DNA of 64,000 nt from Alkaliphilus sp. B6464 (GCF_018141165.1 NZ_CP058558.1:248001-312000), one strand, 5' to 3'; shown: positions 34,195-43,226, counted from the first letter of the stretch. Numbers and translations: made by a program. The notes: generated by a model not told the origin, from the letters alone.

Positions 34195-34593
34195 TTAGAA
34201 AATAAATTTATCTTTTTTATCTTGCTGCTCTCTTTTTCTTGCAATCTTTTCTAAATCGTCATCCATTACTAACCCATCAACAAGAATATTTACAACAATA
34301 TTTTTTATTCCTAAAAAAATAGACAAGTTATAAGATATAGTATTTTGTACTTCAGTACAAGTATTAGGTATGTTATTACCATAAATTATTTTAATAGGTA
34401 TATCTAAAATAAGTTTATTTTTATTTGTGTCAATCTTAACATTTTCATTTTTAAATATTTTATCAAAAAAATTAGGATCTTTTTTATAAACCCCAACTGA
34501 ACTCAAGACAGATTCATTTACAATAGATTTTATAGCCTCAAAAGATAAATATATATTACCCTCTGGAGATTCTTTAATTAAAATATTTTTCAT
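34195..34593 (-). CDS. Protein of unknown function, Asp23/SpoIIIAA-like fold possible
   Basis: 132 residues from ATG 34593 (AAGAGGTGATTGGT upstream). It has GNIYLSFEAIKSIVNESVLSSVGVYKK, then LDIPIKIIYGNNIPNTCTEVQNTISYNL and a Lys-rich tail. The pattern of a helix followed by a strand and then PNTCTEVQ helix recalls small Asp23-like (Alkaline shock) domains, where a strand-helix-strand pattern is followed by a conserved helix. This family match is weak. It is separated from the next gene by about 80 bases. Confidence 0.45.
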   Translation of the reverse strand: MKNILIKESPEGNIYLSFEAIKSIVNESVLSSVGVYKKDPNFFDKIFKNENVKIDTNKNKLILDIPIKIIYGNNIPNTCTEVQNTISYNLSIFLGIKNIVVNILVDGLVMDDDLEKIARKREQQDKKDKFIF

Positions 34594-34673
34594 ACCAATC
34601 ACCTCTTTTAAAATTTAAATTATTATAATTGAAAACAATTGGAAAATCAAATAAATAGGCAAAAAAATGATAT

Positions 34674-35447
34674 CTATTTTTTTATAATAGAATATTCATT
34701 TTCATTATCTTGCTGAAGTATTTCTCTAATTTTTTGTATCTTTTCATAAATTTCATCTATATCACGCAATGGTTTTAAGAAAAATTGTTCATTTGTATAT
34801 TTTTCCTTTAAACGTATCAACTTTTCATATAGAAATAACATCTTAGAAAAATTGTATTCATCATTTAAAAATTCACTTTCTAATTCCTTCTCTATATCTT
34901 TAAACCTGTCTATTTCTAATTTAATGATATCGTTATGAACTATGCTATTAGATATCTTTTTTCTGATATAAGTATATAGTTCATCTAAACATTCTCTGTA
35001 AATCCCATTTAAATAAGTCTTGTTTTGGGTTTTATACATCCTTTCAATAATCGCAAGATTTATATTTTTGCTATTTAAAACAATAAATTCATTTTGATTT
35101 TTTATATATATGTCGCTGTGATTCCAATAAATATTAAGATTTCCCTCCTGCATTATCATCCAAACAAAAGGAACAATATCAATTTTTGCAAACTTTAAGA
35201 ATTTCAGTGCATCCTTACCATGTAATACATCTATATGTCCATTTAAAAAATTATTTATTGAGTGCATATATTTAGGAACTTTAATTTCCAAAGATTCATC
35301 AATAATCAATGGAAAAACATGTCTCTCACCAAAATTATTATAGAAAATAATTTCAAATCTATTATTAATCATTACATTGAAATCACTATATTTTCTTATT
35401 TTAAGTCTTTTTAGTTTTTTATCTGTAACTTTTGATTCTTTATACAT
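34674..35447 (-). CDS. Protein of unknown function
   Basis: 257 residues from ATG 35447 (AAAGGAGTGGTAATA upstream). The first half is beta-rich with ISDFNV-like and FPLIIDESLEIKVPKY segments; the second half is a long charged helix region (ELESEFLNDEYNFSKMLFLYEKL) likely to be coiled coil. There is no signal peptide or membrane helix. A minus-strand promoter (TTGATA with TAAACT) lies in the gap before the second MazF gene. No family is recognised. Confidence 0.6.
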   Translation of the reverse strand: MYKESKVTDKKLKRLKIRKYSDFNVMINNRFEIIFYNNFGERHVFPLIIDESLEIKVPKYMHSINNFLNGHIDVLHGKDALKFLKFAKIDIVPFVWMIMQEGNLNIYWNHSDIYIKNQNEFIVLNSKNINLAIIERMYKTQNKTYLNGIYRECLDELYTYIRKKISNSIVHNDIIKLEIDRFKDIEKELESEFLNDEYNFSKMLFLYEKLIRLKEKYTNEQFFLKPLRDIDEIYEKIQKIREILQQDNENEYSIIKK

Positions 35448-35602
35448 TATTACCACTCCTTTGATAGTTCTTAGTCTTTTTTAATAAAAAACAGGTGAAA
35501 AAGTGAAATTCATTTTTCAATATGTATAATGTTTTGCACAGTTTACAGAGTGTTTATTTATATATCAAGTATAAATTTTAGAGAATGGAAGGGAGTGATT
35601 AT

Positions 35603-35950
35603 ATGGATATTAAAAGAGGAGATGTTCTTTTGGTTATGCTAAGTCCATCTATAGGTTCAGAACAGGGTGGAAAACGACCTGTTGTTGTAGTGCAGAACAA
35701 TATTGGAAATAAATACAGTCCTACAATTATTGTCGCCCCAATTACATCCTGCATGAATAAATCAAAATTACCTACTCATGTTGAAATAGAAAATCATGCG
35801 AAATGTGGATTAGATAAAGAAAGCATAGTCTTGTTGGAACAAATTGACACTATAGATAAAACAAGAATTATTAAAAAGTTAAATTCTGTTGATAGTGAAA
35901 CACTAGAAAGGATTGACAGTGCTATTCTTACAAGTCTGGGACTTTTATAA
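35603..35950 (+). CDS. MazF/PemK-like toxin, no antitoxin visible
   Basis: 115 residues from ATG 35603 (AAGGGAGTGATT upstream). It is a plain PemK/MazF domain: IKRGDVLLVMLSPSIGSEQGG, RPVVVVQNNIGN, TIIVAPITS, VLLEQIDTIDKTRI. It resembles chromosomal EndoA of Firmicutes, an mRNA interferase. The gene before it is on the other strand and the next gene starts about 95 bases on, encoding a nuclease-like protein, so no standard MazE partner is seen. Confidence 0.85.
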   Translation: MDIKRGDVLLVMLSPSIGSEQGGKRPVVVVQNNIGNKYSPTIIVAPITSCMNKSKLPTHVEIENHAKCGLDKESIVLLEQIDTIDKTRIIKKLNSVDSETLERIDSAILTSLGLL

Positions 35951-36045
35951 AACTTTAATACTTCAAACATGTTGCAAATGAAATAGAAAATACATATAAA
36001 ACTTAGTGTACAAGTTGTAAATAATGCATTCAGAGGAGGATGTTT

Positions 36046-36543
36046 ATGAAATTATTTTTAATTAATCCTGAACAAATGTTAATAGGGAAGTTATCGAAAA
36101 AAATGTACAAGCCTTTTTGTGTAAATGATAAAATTATCATTGAGAAAAATCTTAAAAATTTACTAGATCTTAGATTAATCTTTTCTGGGTATTATTCTGA
36201 AGATGGACAAAAACATATTGCTGAAACTATTGCTCTTGATACTAAAAAAAGAATTCCTTATCTAATAGGCTACAAAAAAAGTACAAGAGATAATTTTTTA
36301 AATAGATACCAAAACGAATATGAAAATATTATGGAAGATAAAAAAAAGTTTGTAGACTTAGTTTCCTTATATGGTAGAGTAGATAATCTAAAAACACATG
36401 ATATGAGATGTATAATCATAGCATCTGCCTTTACTCCGAAAGAGGTTGCTTTAGCAAGGGAATTTCCAATACCAGTAGATTTCTACACTTGGGCATTAGT
36501 AGAGAATATACTAATATTTAAAAAATTAAAGCATGATAAATAA
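36046..36543 (+). CDS. Protein with a degraded PD-(D/E)XK-like core
   Basis: 165 residues from ATG 36046 (GAGGAGG upstream; a preceding in-frame ATG at 36040 overlaps it). A segment AETIALDTKKRIPYLIGYKKS (residues about 58-78) follows the E-x-D ... x-x-E/K-x-K layout of small nuclease folds such as DUF91, and later RCIIIASAFTPKEVALAREFPIPVDFYTW matches its C-terminal strand-helix-strand. The usual Glu of the IELK motif is replaced by Gly-Tyr. Role unknown; if a nuclease, it may be inactive. Confidence 0.4.
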   Translation: MKLFLINPEQMLIGKLSKKMYKPFCVNDKIIIEKNLKNLLDLRLIFSGYYSEDGQKHIAETIALDTKKRIPYLIGYKKSTRDNFLNRYQNEYENIMEDKKKFVDLVSLYGRVDNLKTHDMRCIIIASAFTPKEVALAREFPIPVDFYTWALVENILIFKKLKHDK

Positions 36544-36582
36544 AAGAGCCAGTTAGAAAAAAACTAACTGGCTCTTTTATTT
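36542..36582 (+). terminator. Strong intrinsic terminator
   Basis: A 15-bp perfect stem (AAAAGAGCCAGTTAG and its complement) with a seven-base loop and T-run. Confidence 0.92.
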
Positions 36583-36732
36583 CATTGAGTAATTTTTGAT
36601 CACATTATTACCATATCATGCAATAATGATTTTATCTATACTTGTCTTACAGAAGAAACAGCATCAAATTTATTGTTGCATTCTTCCAAAACTGATAAAC
36701 TACTATTATTATTTCTAATTAAAAGTATGTTT

Positions 36733-37233
36733 TTATCTAGTATACTGCTTTACAATATCAAGAGCAGCCATTAGATTATCTATTGCCAATTGAACTTGGT
36801 CTTTAGTTAGGTTTTCTGATTGCAATACGGCCTTATAATTGTTAAGTCTTTGACTGTATGTGTCAATCCCATTGATTAAATCTTCTTTATCCATTTCTTT
36901 TGATTGCAATACTTTAAGAGATGATACTTTATTTCTTACACTTTGGACATCCTCAACTTGTCTTTCAATGTTTTCGATTTCACTCATTATGTCCCCTCTA
37001 CCCATTTTAATTTGTTGAGCATTAATATTAATATTATACCCTGATTGAATAATAGGAGTTACAATACTAGTGACTCCCATTTTATATTGGGAATCAGTTA
37101 TTGCAATATCCTCCATCCTATCAGACCTGTCCTGTACATATCTCTTTCCTGCACCACTACTATCACTGCATCCTGTTACTCCTAATACTAAGACCAAACT
37201 TATTGCTATTAATAAAATTTTTTTTAATTTCAT
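36733..37233 (-). CDS. Lipoprotein of unknown function
   Basis: 166 residues with GGGAGGAAGTAATT before ATG 37233. The signal peptide ends GVTGCSDSSG, with GC as lipobox, so the mature protein is anchored outside the cell. The body is helical with heptad patterns (RQVEDVQSVRNKVSSLKVLQ). It resembles short lipoproteins that enclose plasmid surface machinery only in general shape. No family is recognised. Confidence 0.65.
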   Translation of the reverse strand: MKLKKILLIAISLVLVLGVTGCSDSSGAGKRYVQDRSDRMEDIAITDSQYKMGVTSIVTPIIQSGYNININAQQIKMGRGDIMSEIENIERQVEDVQSVRNKVSSLKVLQSKEMDKEDLINGIDTYSQRLNNYKAVLQSENLTKDQVQLAIDNLMAALDIVKQYTR

Positions 37234-37307
37234 AATTACTTCCTCCCTTCTACATTGTTAATTTCGCATATGCTAATAAATTATCTTTATATTTTTCAAT
37301 TTTAATT

Positions 37308-37826
37308 TTAATTCGTTAATTTAAGCATTCTCCTTATTTTCTTCATGTCAGTAATTTTATTTTCATTTGATGTGTTATTTTTTATACTATTGATATATTC
37401 TAATCTTTCATCTTCTGTAACACCATGATAAGTCATTTCGTCAAATATAAAAGATGCCACTTCCTCTTTTGTGTATTCTTTAAAAACATTCATATCTATA
37501 TAAAAACCCAACCATTCTTTCCAAGTGATATGTTCTATAATTGAATTTCTTGCAACATCATCCTTTTTTTTAATAACCTCTATACCGTAATAATAAACAT
37601 TTATGTACCATCTTTTTTTATTTTTTTTAGGTTCTGTATTTAATAAAATATTGTATATTCTTTCATATTTATCAAATTCATTTGATTCTATATTGAACAA
37701 TATTGGGTTATCTCCAATAATTTTTTTTATACTTTCAAATTTTATTTCATGAAAAAGTTGTTTAACAATAAATTTATTATCTACTTCCTTTTGAATCTTA
37801 TTTTTATTAAAAAACTTTTCAAACAT
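37308..37826 (-). CDS. Protein of unknown function
   Basis: 172 residues from ATG 37826 (GAGGTGGTTATA upstream). It is rich in Lys, Glu, Asn and Ile, with no membrane helix or known motif. The stretch RWYINVYYYGIEVIKKKDD suggests a beta-rich core, with a helical C-terminus. It is the only gene between two terminators, so it may be its own unit. Confidence 0.6.
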   Translation of the reverse strand: MFEKFFNKNKIQKEVDNKFIVKQLFHEIKFESIKKIIGDNPILFNIESNEFDKYERIYNILLNTEPKKNKKRWYINVYYYGIEVIKKKDDVARNSIIEHITWKEWLGFYIDMNVFKEYTKEEVASFIFDEMTYHGVTEDERLEYINSIKNNTSNENKITDMKKIRRMLKLTN

Positions 37827-37933
37827 TATAACCACCTCTTTTCCTTAGTGTGGTGGCATTATATAATGCTTACTATTTCATTTCAAATAACGGTTTGATA
37901 ATTTTAAGCGTTGAGGATAAGATAATTTTACAC

Positions 37934-37964
37934 AAAAAAAGACTCTGGAATTCTCCTCCAGAGT
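37934..37964 (-). terminator. Intrinsic terminator of the 57-residue gene
   Basis: Stem ACTCTGGA/TCCAGAGT followed by CTTTTTTTG on the minus strand. Confidence 0.8.
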
Positions 37965-37981
37965 TACTTTTTAAAATTATT

Positions 37982-38155
37982 CTATTTTTCAATGGTTTTG
38001 TTTTTATTGATTTTATTCCCTATTTCTAGTTCAATCTTTTCTCCATTGGAGAATTCAAAATCAACACTCTTAACTTCTCCATCATTTTTTGTTACTTTCA
38101 GATTGGAGAGTTTATTTTCCGTAAGTTGTTTTTTAAAGTTTTCCAACCAATTCAT
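37982..38155 (-). CDS. Small protein of unknown function (57 residues)
   Basis: Starts MNWLENFKKQLTENKLSN at ATG 38155 with GAGGAGATAAATAC upstream and ends NKINKNKTIEK. Charged, no Cys, no membrane helix; a beta-hairpin-like segment DGEVKSVDFEFSNGEKIELEI is visible. A good binding site and a terminator directly after the stop make it a real gene. Confidence 0.65.
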   Translation of the reverse strand: MNWLENFKKQLTENKLSNLKVTKNDGEVKSVDFEFSNGEKIELEIGNKINKNKTIEK

Positions 38156-38218
38156 TGTATTTATCTCCTCATTATTTGTTTAACATTTTAAAGCCTACTC
38201 TATTATAACAGTTTTCGT

Positions 38219-39184
38219 TTATAATTTGCACCAGTTGTAACCAAATAAGGAAATATCAAAATGTTTAATACTAAAAACACCTATTGTTTTTTTAGTTTCT
38301 ATATCGTATACTTCTCCCATATCGCCTTCATAACTAGATACAAATATATATTCTTTATTTTCTATAAGGTTACTATGATTATTGGATATACACTTAACCT
38401 TCAATGAAATTTGTGGATTGATCTCTGGTATAAATTTTTTCTGTAGTCTCCACTTTCTATTTCTATTTAACGTAGGAATTTCTATTACTTTTTCGCTTCT
38501 TAGATCTATTACTTTACCATCTATTAATGCTAAAGTAAAATTCCTTGACTCAAATACTAATTCTGGGTGTATTGACCACAAAACCTCTATTTCATCAATG
38601 TTAAAATATTCTCTATTGCTATACCCTTTTAATAATTCTTCTTCTCTTTTCTTTTGTATTTTTTCAAGATATAATTTACTTTCCGCCTCATTTCCTTTGT
38701 CAAATATATTACTCAATTTTTGTTTAGCAATTTTATCGTGTGACCACATCTTTCCATTACTATGTCTGAAATCCTTGAAATCAAATTTAACTTTGTATTT
38801 TTTCTCTATTCTTTTCATTTCGTCAAATAAATTTTTACATATTTCTCTAAAGTCCTGATCTTTCAGGTATCCTTCAAAAGTATGAAAGCAACCCCCTTCT
38901 CTTTTCCATTTGTACTGTAAGAAATCTACCTCACAATTAGATCCTATAAAATTTAAATAACGAATGGTATACCCCTTGTTCTTTATCAATTCGTTTTCGA
39001 TGAAATTTAAAACCTCTTTAAATACTTCAATAAAAGCCTCTTGTAATTCTTTACTATCATATTTATACGGAACTAAAATACATTTTTCTAAATAACAACT
39101 ATCAAAACTTAAACCTTTTAATAAAAAACTAACCCCTCGTCTTTTAATACTGGGATCAATAAATGTAGCGTAATAAATATCCAT
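38219..39184 (-). CDS. Protein of unknown function
   Basis: 321 residues from ATG 39184, chosen because AAAGGAGATGAAAGAT precedes it; longer in-frame starts have no binding site. The N-terminal half is mixed helix and strand with several Cys (GLSFDSCYLEKC, FIGSNCEVD), then a very Lys-rich helical middle (IAKQKLSNIFDKGNEAESK) and a beta-rich end (IFVSSYEGDMGEVYDIET). No membrane helix or signal. The family is not recognised. Confidence 0.6.
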   Translation of the reverse strand: MDIYYATFIDPSIKRRGVSFLLKGLSFDSCYLEKCILVPYKYDSKELQEAFIEVFKEVLNFIENELIKNKGYTIRYLNFIGSNCEVDFLQYKWKREGGCFHTFEGYLKDQDFREICKNLFDEMKRIEKKYKVKFDFKDFRHSNGKMWSHDKIAKQKLSNIFDKGNEAESKLYLEKIQKKREEELLKGYSNREYFNIDEIEVLWSIHPELVFESRNFTLALIDGKVIDLRSEKVIEIPTLNRNRKWRLQKKFIPEINPQISLKVKCISNNHSNLIENKEYIFVSSYEGDMGEVYDIETKKTIGVFSIKHFDISLFGYNWCKL

Positions 39185-39945
39185 ATCTTTCATCTCCTTT
39201 TGTAAAAATCCTTCTTTATATATAAAATAACGTATCTTTTTATACTTATAACAAATCATTCTTGCTATTATCAATTAAATTATTTGAACTTTAAATATTA
39301 TTTTGAGAATCTCACTATGGGCCTGCCCTTTTAATTTGCTACAATTTATTTTTTTATACTCCCACATGTCAATTGCATCCCTCCTACTATTCAATTTCTT
39401 ATACTATATATCAATGCTTTTTAATGAGTAAGATAAAAATCAAAATAAATTCTAATGTACACGACTGATTTGGCTCATTTGCCGTTTCTTTTTCTCAAAA
39501 CAAATCTCGAGATATTCCAGATTTTAAATAATGGGTAAGCAAATAGTAAAAAATAAAGAAAAAAGTAAAAGATCTTAACTTTTAAGAAAGAAATGAAAAT
39601 ATAAAAATAATAAATATAGACCTTTCCAATAATGGAAAGTTTGTAAAATAAAAAAATTCTACCTTTTGTTTTTATCTTGAGAACATTATATAGATTAAGT
39701 TATGGAGGATTAAATGGACATATGTGAATTAAATGAAATCTAATAATTTTAAAATGAACTTACTATAAAGTTAAGATACTTTCTATTAAAAAAATCTTTT
39801 TATGCTTCTATATAAGAAGTTCGTTTCTAAACTCTTACTTGAAAAAAGGTTAATAAACTAATGAACATTTGTCCACCAAACTATGGACACATAGATTCTT
39901 TTGTGTTATATTAAAAATATAGATATTCTTCTGGAGGTGAAAAGA
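39185..39945. other. Long intergenic region before the XRE regulator
   Basis: About 760 bases. Contains a hairpin CTTTCCA/TGGAAAG near 39622-39640. It also has a nine-codon frame starting ATG 39714 after a strong GGAGGATTAA binding site (MDICELNEI), which could be a leader peptide, and a 30-codon minus-strand frame (MWEYKKINCSKLKGQ) near 39370. None is strong enough to call as a gene. TGTTATATTAAAAATA at 39904 is a probable extended -10 for the regulator gene. Confidence 0.45.
39714..39743 (+). CDS. Possible nine-residue leader peptide
   Basis: ATG at 39714 follows TTATGGAGGATTAA, one of the better binding sites in the region, and the frame MDICELNEI stops after nine residues. It lies about 230 bases before the XRE regulator gene. 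The good binding site is the main evidence; a chance occurrence cannot be excluded. Confidence 0.3.
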   Translation: MDICELNEI

Positions 39946-40356
39946 GTGATAGAGTTTAAAAAAGGAATTATAAAAGGTAAAATTACAAACGGGATATTAG
40001 AAATCATTACCGAAAACCCTAATCTTTCTAATGAAATACATATTCTGGAGTTAAACGAAGTAGAAGAATTTCTTGACAAAAATGATTATACATTTACTAA
40101 GTCAGATAAAACAAAAACCATTAATTTTTCAAAATGTTTTATTGAAAATAGATTAAAAGATTATTTAAATGAGCATGGAATAAGTCAAAGTCACCTAGCC
40201 AGAAAATTAGGCGTAGGGAGAACAAGTATTAATAATCTTTGTAACGCTAAGAATTTAGAATTAGAAACTGCATATAAAATAACAGCAGCCCTTAGATTAA
40301 CACCTGAAAAAGTTGTAATTATTTTCCCACCTAAAAACCTTGAAATGTTGTTTTAG
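39946..40356 (+). CDS. XRE-family helix-turn-helix regulator
   Basis: 136 residues from a GTG start at 39946, set by GGAGGTG at 39933-39939; earlier frames have no start signal. An N-terminal part of about 55 residues precedes a Cro/CI-type helix-turn-helix (LKDYLNEHGISQSHLARKLG and GRTSINNLCNAKNLELETAYKIT). These proteins bind operator DNA as dimers. A good -10 (TGTTATATT) lies at 39904. It may control nearby plasmid genes; the target is unknown. Confidence 0.78.
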   Translation: MIEFKKGIIKGKITNGILEIITENPNLSNEIHILELNEVEEFLDKNDYTFTKSDKTKTINFSKCFIENRLKDYLNEHGISQSHLARKLGVGRTSINNLCNAKNLELETAYKITAALRLTPEKVVIIFPPKNLEMLF

Positions 40357-40473
40357 AAATAGGTTTCTTTAATAGAAAATAAAAAAGAATTTTTGTATGG
40401 AATTTTATTTTTATTTATAGTGAAATACTTTTAATGATTTTTAATTTGATTTAATGAAAGGAGATTTCGTTTT

Positions 40474-40746
40474 ATGATTTATAATTTAATTTTAATAATT
40501 ATAACTGTGATTATTAGTAGTCTTTGCTACTTAAAATATATTCAAATTGGTTATCAAATCTTTTTCATAATCTATTGCATTTCATCAATAATATTTTCTG
40601 TTATCTCTTATTTCACGATGGTTGATTTTATTGGATTTAAAATAGCATCATTTTCAGTTTTTTTCTTACCCATCATTATCGGTATTAGGGCGTTTGAAAT
40701 TGAGAAAACAAGAAATATGGTTAAAAAGATGAGAAATATAAAATAA
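40474..40746 (+). CDS. Small membrane protein of unknown function
   Basis: 90 residues with AAAGGAGATTTCG before ATG 40474. Three hydrophobic segments (YNLILIIITVIISSLCYL, IFFIIYCISSIIFSVISYF and ASFSVFFLPIIIGIRAF) fill most of the protein, with a charged C-terminal tail (EKTRNMVKKMRNIK). The next gene starts about 15 bases on. No family is recognised. Confidence 0.65.
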   Translation: MIYNLILIIITVIISSLCYLKYIQIGYQIFFIIYCISSIIFSVISYFTMVDFIGFKIASFSVFFLPIIIGIRAFEIEKTRNMVKKMRNIK

Positions 40747-40761
40747 GTAGAGGTGTATTAT

Positions 40762-41283
40762 ATGACTAATAATATAGATAGAAGATTTAAAATAAGTTTT
40801 AAATCACTTAATGAAAAACAGGAAATGGAGATATCAAGTTCTATTTCAGATTACCTTATTTGGTACAATAATAATAAAGAATTAGTAAATTTTGAAATTA
40901 AAAAAGAAGGTCAACAGGTTAATATGAAATCAATTATTGACTTTTGGAACAAATATATTGGAAAAAGTAGAAACATTGAAAAATACTTACAAAATATAAG
41001 TGTTGTTGCAGATGTATACGAGTTTGCTGAAAAATATAATGATAAGATTTTAATGATAAAAACAGAAACTGAAAAGCAAGTAATTTACAAGAATCAATAT
41101 AGAACTCACGAACAGGCGGATAAAATTAGAATAATATTTAATAAATATCCTGATAATCCAAAAGTTCAAGAAATTATTGATTATTTAAATCGAAATAAAT
41201 ATGACGAAGATCATCTTACCAAAGATTATGCAGAAAGAATTATTAATACCTGTTTGGCACATATAAAAAACAACAGGTTTTAA
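40762..41283 (+). CDS. Protein of unknown function
   Basis: 173 residues from ATG 40762 (AGAGGTGTATTAT upstream). It is soluble, helical and charged. NKELVNFEIKKEGQQVNMKSIIDFW and a later EQADKIRIIFNKYPDNPKVQEIIDYL are the best-defined blocks. It follows the small membrane protein gene by 15 bases and is probably co-transcribed. No family is recognised. Confidence 0.6.
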   Translation: MTNNIDRRFKISFKSLNEKQEMEISSSISDYLIWYNNNKELVNFEIKKEGQQVNMKSIIDFWNKYIGKSRNIEKYLQNISVVADVYEFAEKYNDKILMIKTETEKQVIYKNQYRTHEQADKIRIIFNKYPDNPKVQEIIDYLNRNKYDEDHLTKDYAERIINTCLAHIKNNRF

Positions 41284-41375
41284 GAGTGTTTTTCCTTATT
41301 ACTTTCTTACCCATTACTAATACAGAGGAGTGTTCTTATATTTGAAAGTTCAATAAGTCCTTAGAGTTAATTAGA

Positions 41376-41477
41376 ATGACGCAGCCAAGAATTTCAATAT
41401 TTCCTTTAATTAGTATCAATGGTGATAAAATGCAAACTAATATTTTAGTTAAAGAGGATAATAATTTATTTGAATAA
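41376..41477 (+). CDS. Possible 33-residue gene or fragment
   Basis: MTQPRISIFPLISINGDKM then NILVKEDNNLFE. The last part repeats, in 19 identical bases (41448-41466 and 42900-42918), the start of the gene at 42897 (VKEDNN). The binding site is weak, so this may be only a decayed fragment of that gene. Confidence 0.3.
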   Translation: MTQPRISIFPLISINGDKMQTNILVKEDNNLFE

Positions 41478-41518
41478 AAAAAGGGTAGAACACAGATCTT
41501 TATGTTCTACCCTTTTTC
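41478..41518. terminator. Bidirectional intrinsic terminator
   Basis: Stem AAAAAGGGTAGAACA/TGTTCTACCCTTTTT, with T-runs on both sides, between convergent genes. Confidence 0.9.
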
Positions 41519-41856
41519 TATTCAATAGTCTTCTCTTGAACAGTTGTCGGAAGTTCCTCTCCTTGTTTTCTGTCCATTTCTGCTTTAGTCATATTTCTTT
41601 CTCTTAATTCAATTTCTTTTATTTTTACATCTTCAGTAAAAGTATTTATATATCCATAAGTATCCTCATAAGTTTTAATATTTTTATCTAAAGCATCTCT
41701 TAATGCCTTTGCTGTTTCAGGACTCATTTTAACTTTTCCCATTAATTGATTGGAATTTTCTTCGATAGAGCCAAAATATAGTGTGAAATTATATAAATTA
41801 AAACCTATATTAACGAAATCAGAATAAACCGAAGGTTGAACTTGATGATTTTGCAT
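41518..41856 (-). CDS. DUF3467-like small protein
   Basis: 112 residues from ATG 41856 (GGGAAGTGGTAAAT upstream; an earlier in-frame start at 41865 overlaps it). It has the DUF3467 pattern: QPSVYSDFVNIGFNLYNFTLYFGSI and KVKMSPETAKALRDALDKNIKTYEDTYG. The family is small and of unknown role, often near mobile-element genes. Function not known here. Confidence 0.68.
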   Translation of the reverse strand: MQNHQVQPSVYSDFVNIGFNLYNFTLYFGSIEENSNQLMGKVKMSPETAKALRDALDKNIKTYEDTYGYINTFTEDVKIKEIELRERNMTKAEMDRKQGEELPTTVQEKTIE

Positions 41857-42011
41857 ATTTACCACTTCCCTTTCATAATTAGAAATTTATAGACATTATA
41901 TAAACTTAATTTAAGATTGCAAATCTACAGATATATTTTTAAACAAATAATTGAAATAAGAATTTATCTATTAATAAAATACATCTAACTTAGAATACTA
42001 GGTTTTGATGT

Positions 42012-42023
42012 TATGTTAAATAT
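42012..42023 (+). promoter_or_regulatory. TGTTATGTTAAA motif, CHC2 gene
   Basis: Same 12-bp element, about 34 bases before the ATG of the CHC2 zinc-finger gene. Confidence 0.6.
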
Positions 42024-42056
42024 ATAGGTATTTAAATATATATTAGGAGGTTAACT

Positions 42057-42737
42057 ATGTTATGGCTAGATAGTGAAGAGGCAAATAGTATACCAATAAA
42101 GTCTGTTGCAAGATTAGTCATTCCTAGATTCCAAGAATCAAATAATAAATCTACAGGTGAGTGCTGTAAACATACAGATCAAATTTTAGGCAATCTAAGA
42201 TTAAAAAATGAAGATGAACATTCTGGTGACAGCAATAACTACGCCCACTGTTTTACTTGTGGTGAAACTTGGTATCCTGTAAAACTTGTGATGGATTATA
42301 AAGGATTTGGATTCCAAGATGCTATGGAGTTTTTATATCAAAACTTCCCTTCTTATTTTACAAATGTAAAAGAATTTGATGATATACCTAAATGGGAAGG
42401 ACTTGATAATAACGAATACAAATATCTAGGGATCAGGATACAACATAGATTTGGAGATATAACCATTGATGTAAGAGAGTTTGCTAGGGAATTCCCAAAA
42501 GAACACGATATTCTTTTATTAAGCAAAATTATTGAAATAAAGAGCAAAATTGACAAAATAGAAACCTATGGTCTTGAAAAACATATAGAAAAAGACAAGA
42601 TTCAAAAAGATAAAGAAAAGATAGACAAAAAATTGTTAGACTTATTAAAGCGAGGATTAATTAGTACTGAATATAAAAAATTGAAATTTGAAGAAGTTCC
42701 TAGCGACAAAACACTTCTTACAAATAGGAAGCATTAA
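42057..42737 (+). CDS. Stand-alone CHC2-type primase zinc-finger protein
   Basis: 226 residues with AGGAGGTTAAC before ATG 42057. A zinc ribbon is formed by CCKHTD near residue 38 and NYAHCFTCGETWYPVKLVMDYKG near residue 62, matching the CHC2 finger of bacterial DnaG. No Toprim or other DnaG part follows: the rest is a short helical, Lys-rich region. It carries the shared 12-bp motif and could supply the DNA-binding finger for the AEP primase of region 3. Confidence 0.65.
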   Translation: MLWLDSEEANSIPIKSVARLVIPRFQESNNKSTGECCKHTDQILGNLRLKNEDEHSGDSNNYAHCFTCGETWYPVKLVMDYKGFGFQDAMEFLYQNFPSYFTNVKEFDDIPKWEGLDNNEYKYLGIRIQHRFGDITIDVREFAREFPKEHDILLLSKIIEIKSKIDKIETYGLEKHIEKDKIQKDKEKIDKKLLDLLKRGLISTEYKKLKFEEVPSDKTLLTNRKH

Positions 42738-42777
42738 AAAGTGCTAATTGTTTAAAAAACAAATGGAGGAATTTACA

Positions 42778-42873
42778 ATGGATAAAGAGAACATTTTAAT
42801 ATTTATAATCTTTTCTTTAATTTCTATAGTGTTATTCTCTTTTGTAACAAGTAGTATGACAAAAAAACCTTAA
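42778..42873 (+). CDS. Small membrane peptide (31 residues)
   Basis: Starts MDKENILIFIIFSLISIVLFSFVTSSMTKKP at ATG 42778 behind AAATGGAGGAATTTAC. It is one hydrophobic helix with a basic tail. The binding site is strong for so short a frame. Location just before the next gene and after the CHC2 gene suggests the same transcript. Confidence 0.5.
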   Translation: MDKENILIFIIFSLISIVLFSFVTSSMTKKP

Positions 42874-42896
42874 CTAACTTTGGTGATTATTTTTTA

Positions 42897-43226
42897 GTGG
42901 TTAAAGAGGATAATAATTGGATAGACGTTGAAATAATGGACACTGAATATATCCCAATTGAAACTGAAAGTAGAGCACCTTTATTTCATGATGGATTTAA
43001 TTTTTATCCTATTTCAGAAAGATATTATAAAACTATTGTTGTTCCAGAAAAACATTTAGTTCATTTTAAATATGACAATAAGAATTGGTCAATAGATAAT
43101 GTAAATCTATTTAACAAAATTAAAACTAGTGATATAAATATAGGAGATTCTATTAAACTAAAAGAAATAAAAGGATGGAATAAAAAATCAGATTTAATTG
43201 TTCATTATTTTGATTACGAGATATGA
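42897..43226 (+). CDS. Protein of unknown function
   Basis: 109 residues from a GTG start at 42897; no clean binding site is seen, so the start is uncertain. Charged beta-rich protein (VVPEKHLVHFKYDNKNWSI) with an acidic start. Its first codons (VKEDNN) are repeated at 41448. No family is recognised. Confidence 0.5.
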   Translation: MVKEDNNWIDVEIMDTEYIPIETESRAPLFHDGFNFYPISERYYKTIVVPEKHLVHFKYDNKNWSIDNVNLFNKIKTSDINIGDSIKLKEIKGWNKKSDLIVHYFDYEI

